A stretch of DNA of 64,000 nt from contig NW_026944385.1 of assembly GCF_033439725.1 (NCBI RefSeq), forward strand, positions 1,426,001-1,490,000, in the 5' to 3' direction. The number at the start of each line of letters is the position of its first letter. The stretch's first letter is position 1. The position numbers and the translations under genes are program-made. Shown here in pieces: positions 55,634-64,000 of the stretch. A model generated the notes under the pieces. The model was given only the letters and a program-made list of their open reading frames with translations. It made no database searches and had not been told where the DNA came from. Origin of the DNA: Neurospora tetraspora (taxonomy: Eukaryota > Ascomycota > Sordariomycetes > Sordariales > Sordariaceae).

Positions 55634-56796
55634 GGTGGTCGATTTCCACGGGAGTTCGTTTTGATGGAGGCTGTGGCCATAAGCCAGAGGTAAGCAGTTA
55701 AGAACAGTGGTGTAGATGCTACTCTTTAAGACTGCTGGTGATGATGATTCGTATGGATATGGCAAGATGAGGGAAGCGAAAGAGTGGTACAATGGTGTGA
55801 AGACAGTTAAATACTGTTTAGCGAATGTTTGTGTGGTGATTCAGCGTCGAGCAGATGGATCTTCTGTATCAAATCGGGAGTTCAGAGGGTTTTATGCGGT
55901 GTTCATGTCCGTGGGATGACAGTCGGAAGAAGCTCGACTTTGAGGAAAAACGGGCGAATCCACCCTTAATGGTAAGCTCTTGCATTACTGTTGTTGCAAG
56001 AGGCCAGCTGCGGACCATGTAGAGGTGGCCCCTTGCGTGGGAGGGGGAAGGAAATAACATGACTGAGGAGGAGATGGGGAAGGAGATTTTCGGTAGCTTC
56101 AACTTCCTCCCTCAATTTCCACTCTGATGGACTCCAGTCAAGTTCAAAATACTCAACTCGGCGATGTAGCATTGTCCTCCGGATCTAGCAGGTCATTTTC
56201 CAGCTGATGGTTTCGACAGGGGGCGAAGGAGACAAGAGTTTGCTAACCCCATTCATATCTCAATTTGAGACTTTGAAGAATCCTCCTTAGTGATTCAGTA
56301 AAGATGGTTGATACTCGTCAGAGTCACTGGGTGAAGTGTCTGCCGCGTTGGAACATAAAACAGCTTCTGGCTTGATCCCGATTGCCAGTCTTCCTTTGAT
56401 GCCCGGCCGCCGATGGAGAAGTTTCATTTACCAAAACGGCAATTGTGATGTGTAAGAGTTAGTGCGGTACGTACCTAAGTACTCATACACTGCCAAGGCT
56501 GTTGATAACGCGCTTCGTTAGCACTCTTTTAGCACGCATACAGCGAGGAGCCCTAACAGCAGGAAGAATCAGTGGTTACAGACACTAACAATTTCAAAAT
56601 GCGGATTTCGCTAGCGTTGGGCACCAATTCCACTGTGCGACTTCCATTTTCTGCAGGCCTCTTTCTCCCACCATGACGGGATGTTCACAAAGTGACAACA
56701 AACACCAAGACAAAAGGGACGTAAAGATCCATGAATGCTGATCCCGAACTCCAGCAATTGCAGCGCATGTACTAACGGATTGACAGCCCAACACGG
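55634..56796. other. 1.1-kb intergenic region
   Basis: No gene is supported. This is the promoter of F-box gene 3 and the 3' side of the MoeA-like gene. Confidence 0.5.
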
Positions 56797-58269
56797 CTAT
56801 TGCCATTTCTCCTCCCGACACGCCGACAGCGATAAACATGGCACCATTGCCCCCTGCACAATCTCCTGGCCATGCGGCAGATGGATCCAGCAGTTGGCAT
56901 CGATGAACGGATACATCTTGCCCGGGCCTTGGTCCTTGGTCATGCGAACCACCTTATGTCGCCCATCTTCGCTCGCCGTCACCCGTCCGTGTCGGAAACA
57001 GTCCAGACAAAGCGGTCCGCAGTCGTTACCCATCGATGCCTCGACCGGTGCTCCCGCGTCCATGTTCGGTTCCGATTCCAGCCTCGTCGAACATCGCAGT
57101 TCCAACGTCGTCAGAAGCAGCTCGTCCAGCTTCTCTCCTCGGACAAACTGGAGGTACGGCACGATCAAGAACCGGAAACAAGCCGCCATCGCACAAGGGT
57201 CTCCCGGAAGCCCAAAGAAGGATACAAGTCCATTGTTGGGTGCGTTCGATTCGAGCGACGCAAACATGGCTGTGGCTCCCGGTCGCATGGCCACCCCGTG
57301 GAAGTGGAGTTGTCCTCCCAGCTTCTCGACCACGGATCTGACAAAGCCCGACCTGCCTGGCGTGGCTGACCCTGTCGTGACCAGAATATCGAACTTGTCC
57401 GTCGCCATCGTCTCGCGTAGTGCCTTTTCCAGTGCCGCCGGATCGTCGCTAGGCAGCAAGCCCAGAAAATGCGGCTCTGCTCCATATTCCTTCAAAGCTG
57501 CCATCAGGTAAGGCCCATCAGCATCATATGTATACCCGGTGTCGGTCCTCTTGGTTGCAATCGTTCCGTTGACATCGCTCCGCACGATTTCTCTGCCAGT
57601 TGACCACACCCCAACCCGAATCAGCGGCTCAACAGCGACCTCCCTGATCCCGACCGACGCCAGCGGCAACACATGGCTGGACCGTATCTTCATTCCCGCC
57701 CTTATCAGCCTGTCTCCCTTCCCGATATCTGCTCCGGCCCTCCGGCGGTTGGCATTGTGAGTAACCGGCTTGGTAAGCATGATGAACCTGTTGCCTAATT
57801 GCGGATCCGCCTTTGGTACTTCTGCCAGTGAGACTTCGCGGACGTCTGTTCCCCAAGCGCATGCGTCCATATGTATCAAGTGTTCGGTGGCCGTGTCGGG
57901 AAATCTGGCGCCGACCATGATTTCGTAGCATTGGAGAACACCGTCGGGTCCCCTACAGGGCGGCGTGGGTGGTGGTTTGTCGCCTGGCATGATCGTTCCT
58001 GCCACGCGAAAGTAGATCGGGTTCGTGGGCGAGGCGTTGATGGTGGCTGAGGATACCATTGCGAATCCGTCGGCAGCGGCCGTATCGAAGGCTGGTGTTG
58101 AGTCGGGGCTCAGAATGTCCTTGGCCGCTTTCCGCCCGACCGAATCTTCGAGTCGAACGAGCTCTTCCGTCCTCGTTCTGCGTTGGGACATATCGTAGGC
58201 CGCCTTTTGCAATTCCTGCAACGCAGCTTGGTACTGCATCGCCATTGTAGTGAGGTGTGTTGTATGCAT
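56797..58269 (-). CDS. MoeA/gephyrin-E-domain-like protein
   Basis: The product has 490 residues in one exon. The MoeA fold is followed in order: ILSPDSTPAFDTAAADGFAM (the AxDGYA loop), a GDKPPP loop, IRVGVWSTGREIVRSD (the sTGdEL strand), TGYTYDADGPYLMAAL, DILVTTGSATPGRSGFVRSV with GVAMRPGATAMFA, and FFGLPGDPCAMAACFRFLIV (the GLPGNP loop). MoeA proteins insert molybdate into adenylylated molybdopterin. Here the usual TTGGxSxGxxD is TTGSATPGRSG and GLPGNP is GLPGDP, so key positions differ. It may be a paralogue with an altered or lost role beside the standard fused MogA-MoeA enzyme (nit-9 type) of these fungi. A start at the Met at 58245 is equally possible. Confidence 0.82.
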   Translation of the reverse strand: MHTTHLTTMAMQYQAALQELQKAAYDMSQRRTRTEELVRLEDSVGRKAAKDILSPDSTPAFDTAAADGFAMVSSATINASPTNPIYFRVAGTIMPGDKPPPTPPCRGPDGVLQCYEIMVGARFPDTATEHLIHMDACAWGTDVREVSLAEVPKADPQLGNRFIMLTKPVTHNANRRRAGADIGKGDRLIRAGMKIRSSHVLPLASVGIREVAVEPLIRVGVWSTGREIVRSDVNGTIATKRTDTGYTYDADGPYLMAALKEYGAEPHFLGLLPSDDPAALEKALRETMATDKFDILVTTGSATPGRSGFVRSVVEKLGGQLHFHGVAMRPGATAMFASLESNAPNNGLVSFFGLPGDPCAMAACFRFLIVPYLQFVRGEKLDELLLTTLELRCSTRLESEPNMDAGAPVEASMGNDCGPLCLDCFRHGRVTASEDGRHKVVRMTKDQGPGKMYPFIDANCWIHLPHGQEIVQGAMVPCLSLSACREEKWQ

Positions 58270-58744
58270 TTTGGGCCTGGTTCTTGTCGAGTACTGGCAT
58301 GCTCATGACGGACACTTGGAATTCGACTGGGGAGGATGGATAAATAGTTGAGGTTGTCAGGATGACGTCGATGAGGAGTCTCTCGAGTGCTCCCAGCTAT
58401 CTGGGCAGTCGGGGCCACCTGCACGGTTCTCGAGGCTGCATCTCCGCCCTCTACTTTGCTACAAGTTTTGGTCACAGGCAGACAGGGTCTCGGTCGTCGT
58501 AACTCGGAGATTCTTTTGACGAATAACCTGTCTTCCAAGCTATAGAAATGATAGAATGTTTGCAGTGATACACTATAAAAGCCAAACCAAACGCTCATCC
58601 GCCGTCAGGACCATCTCCTGTCCGAATACAGCCTGCATATGCCTCAAGTGAGTCAAGTGACGTTACAAGATCTTTTGTCCCTCGACTCGCTATCGGAGTA
58701 TTAGTATCCAATCTGTTCGCTTGTCCTCTTTAACCCTTTCCACG
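58270..58744. other. Intergenic upstream of the MoeA-like gene
   Basis: No gene is seen. This is probably the promoter of the MoeA-like gene and 3' UTR of the minus-strand gene beyond. Confidence 0.5.
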
Positions 58745-59362
58745 TTAGTTTCCCGTATGCATCGTGGTCTCTTTGTAAGTAGGCAGCTCAATCGGCTTTG
58801 TAGCCTGTTGATAGGTAGGCGGCACCTCCATAGATCCCGTGGTTGTAGGCTGATTGTTCACAACGCATTCGGTCTGCGGTTGATCCCTCATCATAAAGCC
58901 TTCGGTCTGTGCCGTCTGGCTTCCCACGCCGACGGTGTCACAGTTATCCCCCGGCTCCCGAGCAAGTATCTCGTACGTATCCCAACAGTTCTTGAAGCAG
59001 CACGTGTCGCACGTGCACACATCGGCGCACCACTTCCACCCGGGGATGCACCACTCCTTCACAATTATATCCATAAATTCCCACAGCAGACGAAGAGGCC
59101 AAAGCAGCGCGGTAAGCACGGCCAGGATAATGCGGCCGATGAATTTTGTGCGCGGCGCCACCATCGGCTGTCTTCTCTCATCGGGTTCCCCGAGCGAGAT
59201 CCGTCCCAACTGTGTCCCAAAATAGAGGACCGCTACAATAAACCAGATTGTGCCGGCCATCGTCCAGATAATGACAGTGACTTCGTTGGGGTCACCTGTG
59301 GAGGTGGAAGCTGGTGCCGGGGCTGGTGATGAGGGTATCATGGTTTGGATGATGACGGGCAT
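58745..59362 (-). CDS. Small Cys-rich membrane protein, two predicted helices
   Basis: The product has 205 residues. A Pro/Ser/Ala/Thr-rich N-terminus precedes a first helix (VTVIIWTMAGTIWFIVAVLY), a charged loop with RRQPMVAPRTK and a second hydrophobic stretch (IGRIILAVLTALLWPLRLLW). A Trp/Cys-rich segment follows (WCIPGWKWCADVCTCDTCCF, then KNCWDTYEI), and a polar Gln/Thr/Pro-rich tail with two PPTY/LPTY-like motifs (VPPTYQQAT, ELPTYKETT). PPxY-type motifs can bind WW domains of Rsp5-type ubiquitin ligases, an inference only. I do not recognise the family. Coding status is supported by consistent hydrophobic organisation and clean ends. Confidence 0.7.
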   Translation of the reverse strand: MPVIIQTMIPSSPAPAPASTSTGDPNEVTVIIWTMAGTIWFIVAVLYFGTQLGRISLGEPDERRQPMVAPRTKFIGRIILAVLTALLWPLRLLWEFMDIIVKEWCIPGWKWCADVCTCDTCCFKNCWDTYEILAREPGDNCDTVGVGSQTAQTEGFMMRDQPQTECVVNNQPTTTGSMEVPPTYQQATKPIELPTYKETTMHTGN

Positions 59363-59799
59363 GACTGCGGGTATTGTCTCGGTGGTTTGCTGATTTGTTT
59401 TGTTCTGCTTATGTCGGGTGATGAAGGTGGGTGGGGACTTTGGATCTTCTGGAGAAAGGTCCAGGTTAGCACGGTTTCTGATGGAGTGGAAGGGAGGTGA
59501 AATTGTGGGATGGAAACCTACGATGGAAGAGCTGGTTGATGTAATGCAAATAACGATCTTGATTGCTGCTGGTGTCTGTCTCGGACAGGTTGGGGTTTGT
59601 TGCAGCTATTGGTGGATGATGGTTGATATTTCGGATGTTGGACTCGAGAACGAAGAAAAGAGGGAGAAACTGGAAGGAAGGAAAAGGACTCGGAATGTAC
59701 CCGTTGGTGAGGCTGACAGTTCCTGTCTGTTCCCCAACTCTGCTCCACAGAGTTGGTGCCAAAACCACCGGACATGCCAAAACCCAACCGGATAGCAAA
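59363..59799. other. Promoter region up to the AT-rich block
   Basis: No gene is seen. The minus strand is pyrimidine-rich, as in fungal leaders. Composition changes to AT-rich at about 59.81 kb. Confidence 0.5.
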
Positions 59800-62050
59800 A
59801 ATCGGGCATTTTCTATAGGGATTTTCTGTAGTATTTAATTATATAAAAACTAATAGTCCAAATATGACTAAAACTTGTATATGGGCTTACAAATAGTTAT
59901 ATAACGTAAATATAATTTTTATTTTATCCTCCTACCTAAGCTACAAGTTTTATTTCTTTTTTATTATAAGTATCAAAATTAGCTGTTTATATTAAAAATT
60001 CTATATAATTCTAAGATGCGTACAACCTTTTTATGTATTAGTATTAGTATATAAGCGTATAGCCGCTATATTATAAACTTCAACGCTACTTATAATAGGG
60101 TCTTAATATTTTTAAAATCATTTTTAAAATTCCGTATAATTATTATTTTAATTATAATTTTATATAATTAGTCCTAAATAGTTTATTAAACCGTGTACTA
60201 TATTAATTCTAGTATATTTAGCTTGTTTGAAATATATACCAGGTTTAAAGGTTTATATATAAATTATTTCCATTTTTATCTAACCTTTATTTATAATTAT
60301 TAATCATTTAATATCGAATTATTTATTTTAATTACTTTAATCGAATTAATTACCTTAGTATTCCATTTATATATTAACCGCGGTTATTAATGTAATTTAA
60401 AAGTAGTAGAATTATTTATTTAATTTTCGAATTAATTATATTATTACATTCTTTAAATTAATTACCTTATTTAAATTAATTATTTCATTATTTTATTTCT
60501 ATATTAACCGTAGTTATTAACTTCGTACGAAGGTAATTAGTTTGCCTATCCGGTATTCAAATCGATTACTTTATTACGTTATTTAAATTTATTATTTTAT
60601 TTTATTATTGAAATGGAGCAAAAACACACCACCATAGAAAAGCATAGCCTACCCAAAACCTTGGAGTGAAGTATTAATTTGAAGGTTAGGAATAGTTTCG
60701 CGAGGATGCTAGAATGAAGCCTCTAAACCGTAGCTATTAACCACCAAAGGAAGGAGGGGGAAGTAGAGCTTTACCCCTAAATTAGTTGCCCTAACGTTAG
60801 GAGCAAATCTAGAAATTAAATTTTTAAGGAGGGGATTACGAATAAACTCAACGCTTAAATGTTTTTGGGAACGAAGTTCAAATATATTCTACTAATCGAA
60901 ATAATATTTAATTTAAACTACCTACTCTCTTCCTTCTTATTTTAAAGAGGAGTACTACCCTTTTTATCCCTAAAGATTTCTATTATAATTACTTACCTTC
61001 GGAGTTCGGGAGAGACAGTCCAATAGATCTACTCCTCCCTATCTAAATTACTCTACTTTTAATAACCTACTTGATTTATATTAAAAAAATCCAAAAGAAT
61101 TCCCTAAATCAAACTTCCCTTTAAATCTAACTATAAATCCTCTTAACAAATTCATTAAAAAACTAAAACGTTAACTCTAAAAAATTAGTATAAAGAAAAA
61201 TAATATAACCCCCTTTTTTTATTACTATATTTAAAAATTTACTCCTCAATTCCTATTCCTTCTCTACTTTACTTTCCTAATTCGTTTCTCTTATTACCTT
61301 ACTTTTCTCTTATTAGCCTTCTTTTTTTAAACCCGCCTCCTTTTCTCCTTATTAATTACGTGCCGATCCGCCGGCACAATATCCTTAACGAATATCAAAT
61401 CAATTTAATAGGGTAATAATATATCCTAATAGATCGAATCTCCGAAAGAAGGCTAATATTTAAACTCTATACTTATAACCCTTATCCCCTTAAAAACGGT
61501 CTTACCCTCTAAAAATTCTATATTTACTATAATTTTAGCCGGTAAATAAAAATTATTAATTATTACCCAATCTTTTATACTATATTTAACCCTTATTTCT
61601 AACCGCTTATAACGTACCCTTTTCTTACTCTTTATTTAAAAAAGAATTAAAATTTCCTTCGTCTTCGGGGGCACTGAAGGAATTATTAATTTAATACTTT
61701 CGAAATATAAATTAATTATTCTATTATTAATTAAGGCGGGTTAGAAGCTTTCGCTAAGTAAATTAATAATTTTTCCTACTTTTTTATCTTTCCTCTTTAT
61801 TTATTACTAAATCCGAAAGTTTATTTTAAATTAAGGGAGAAAATTATATAAAAGATCGATATCGCGCTACTCCTTAGAGCCAATCCACTAACCTACTTTA
61901 TTATACCCGTTCGAATATTTTAACCTCCTAAAATAAATAAGAATTTCACTAATCGGCTATTTATTATTAAATTAAATATAGTAATAAATTAATTCCTTCT
62001 CAACTTTCGATATTACTATACCTCTCTATTAAGTAACTAATATAACGTTA

Positions 62051-62672
62051 TGTTATAGGGCTAGAGCCCAGGGGTTAAACTTGGCTGATGCCAAGCCGTA
62101 TCCTGTATTATTAATAGGGAGCTTGCCTTATTGAAAGGGAGCCTGCCTTATCGATAGGGATACGAGCCTTCTAGTTGGCCAGACCCACATGACTGCCTGG
62201 CTCTTACGCTCCAAGCGACCTATATAAAACCTTCTTTTAATTGCACTCTTCTAATACAATCTTCCTTTTCCTCTTTATTAAATATAGTATTTTAACCTTA
62301 TACAATTACTCGCTATATAATACTTTCATAGACCCGTTATATTATATTTAACCCTCTTTTTAAATACTCTATACCTCGCCTATACGCCTAAAGAGTTTCC
62401 TTCTTATTACTTTGGTCTTTTGTAATACCCTTTCTATATTATTTTCATTTCCTTTAGTAATACTATTGCTTTCGTTCCTTAATAGCAGCCTTTTACTATT
62501 GCTTTCGTCCCTTAACAATAATACCCCTCCTTCTATACTTTCGTATTTATATTACTATTCTCTCGTTATTACGCTAGGAAAGCTTCGTACTCGCTTCGTT
62601 CGATTTTGTTCGCTTATTTACAATTAATCCCGATTATAATTACTATTTAGACCCCCGTCCCTTTCGATAACA
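62051..62672 (+). repeat. Gypsy-type LTR, left copy
   Basis: It begins TGTTATAGGGCT and ends GATAACA, which are mirror termini. A TATATAAAACC promoter box lies near 62221. The first 235 bp match 63766-64000 with many transitions. Confidence 0.7.
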
Positions 62673-63765
62673 GTCTTAATTTTCTTCCTAAAATCCTTAC
62701 GTAAATAGATTTGCTACCTACAATATAAATTGTCCGCTTACCTTTTCGTATACTATTTTAAATAGTAATACTTTCTTTTAGCCTTTGCTTCCTCTAGGTA
62801 GGCCCGGTTAGAGACGCCGACGATCTTTCGATATTAGCGTCGTTAGGAAAATTTTAAATTCTATTTAGATAAGAACATAGAAGAGGAGAGAGGATAATAG
62901 CGGTAATAGCCTTAGTCTGAAGAGTAATATTAGTTTCGTAGAAATAAAATTAATTTATTTCAATTTGGTAGGGGTTTAGATGGTTATAATAACAATAATT
63001 TAAAAAGAGGAGGAATTTAATTAAGTAATGGTTTTTATTAATAAGGTCAATAGGGGACGCTTTAATAAAATTATAGTAGAGGGAATATTAATGAGGTATT
63101 TAGAAGGAAGGATTTTTAATAGTTGGAAGAGGTAAAATTATAATGTAGGAAACGTTAATTCATTTACCTTCGTTATTAGTAGTATAAAAAGTCTTTAAAT
63201 TATTACCCCTTTATATGTAATTAGCAGGAAATTAATATTTATTACGATATATAACTATAAGAAGGTAGTAAATATTATATTTTAAAGGTATAAGGATTAT
63301 TAAAGTTGTTCTTTGGCGAGGGAATTATATTAAAGTATAGTTATAGTAGTAATAATAATTATTATTGGTAAGAGAACTAGAGCGATACAAAATATTAGGT
63401 GATTACTTTAATATTGATTATTATACGGTAGATGGATTTTTGTTTAGTAGAAGAGGGCCCGTAGATTAGGTAAGGTATAGATATATTCCCTAATTTAATT
63501 TTAGTTCCCGTATATTAGGGAAGTAACTTTGTGAGGGCAGGTATTTAGTAAGGTACCGCCAATTCGGGTAGTAAGTAAGTGGTTATATAGTATTTATTTA
63601 AGGGCTTAGAGAAGGGATTTTTAAATTTTCTAATATTATTAATTTCTTTCCTATTTAAATAGGTATTTGATTGGAAGCGGTTATTAATAGATTTCATTAC
63701 TTTTATATAATTAACTAATACTTTATACGGTAGACCGCCTTTTTTAAGGGGGAGTAGGGGGGTAA

Positions 63766-64000
63766 TATTATAGGGCTGGAACTTAGGGGTTAAGTTTGGT
63801 TAATACTAAGCTATATTTTGCATTATCGATAGGGAGTTTACTTTATTAATAGGGAACTTGCTTTATCGATAGGGATGCGAGCTTTTTAATTGGCTAAACA
63901 CGTATGATTGCTTGGCCCGTGCGTTCTAAGCGACTTGTATAAAACCTTCTTTTAATTGTACCCTTCTGGTGCAGTCTTCCTTTTCCTCTTTGTTAAATAT
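63766..64000 (+). repeat. Gypsy-type LTR, right copy, cut by the window end
   Basis: It starts TATTATAGGGCTGG directly after a purine-rich tract and keeps the TATAAAACCTTC promoter box near 63938. The remainder is outside the window. Confidence 0.7.

Larger units (their letters stand above)
59805..64000. mobile_element. RIP-degraded repeat block, including Ty3/gypsy-type LTR sequence
   Basis: The stretch is AT-rich and every frame is broken many times. A pair of related LTRs in the same orientation lies at 62051-62672 and from 63766 beyond the window, only about 1.7 kb apart. The enclosed element is therefore internally deleted or non-autonomous, or the two LTRs belong to different copies. 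A polypurine tract (AAGGGGGAGTAGGGGGG) precedes the right LTR. Sequence at 60.6-62.0 kb may be older gag/pol remnant but I cannot assign it. It looks wholly dead. Confidence 0.65.

Overview
The window looks like filamentous-ascomycete nuclear DNA, most likely Neurospora or a close Sordariaceae relative. Genes have short GT-AG introns (51-133 bp) with CTAAC/CTGAC branch sites. GC-balanced genes alternate sharply with long AT-rich blocks whose ORFs are destroyed, the pattern left by repeat-induced point mutation (RIP). The run gpr-3-like receptor / NdvB-type GH94 phosphorylase / beta-helix protein / secreted phospholipase A2 matches a gene order I recall from N. crassa (about NCU09427 to NCU09423); that is memory, not a search.

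Layout. 0-7.7 kb: the 3' end of a FAD monooxygenase with an odd acidic tail, an intact NTF2-like/flavin monooxygenase, a probable single-pass Ser/Thr-rich membrane protein, and a 233-bp hAT-type MITE. 7.7-17.5 kb: a RIP-ruined Ty1/copia element (minus strand, 172/173-bp LTRs, GATTG target duplication) containing a nested, also ruined Ty3/gypsy element (plus strand), which in turn holds a clean 414-bp solo LTR. 17.5-45.3 kb: host genes. These are a cAMP-receptor-like GPCR, a tRNA-like Pol III locus, the GH94 phosphorylase, a secreted beta-helix protein, phospholipase A2, F-box/ankyrin gene 1, a single-pass membrane protein, a secreted Gly/Pro-rich repeat protein, a small heat-shock protein with a partial tandem copy of its 3' end, a cytochrome P450, a broken CE1-CBM1 esterase, and broken F-box/ankyrin gene 2. 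45.3-53.95 kb: an 8.7-kb RIP-degraded block bounded by about 30-bp inverted repeats, with clustered AAACGTT-like motifs just inside both ends; I cannot classify it. 54.5-59.4 kb: F-box/ankyrin gene 3, a MoeA-like protein and a Cys-rich two-helix membrane protein. 59.8-64 kb: another RIP-degraded block holding a gypsy-type LTR pair whose right copy leaves the window.

How the genes relate. Several belong to plant-cell-wall breakdown or its sensing (GH94 phosphorylase, beta-helix protein, CE1-CBM1 esterase, possibly the GPCR), but they are separate transcription units, not an obvious cluster. Three members of one F-box/ankyrin family lie within 23 kb, two of them flanking the 8.7-kb block. The member nearest that block, and the esterase beside it, are broken by changes of RIP type. 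I see no convincing wholly new multi-gene system. The best leads are the TIR-bounded block with subterminal motif arrays, the hAT MITE, the local F-box/ankyrin expansion and the tRNA-like locus.
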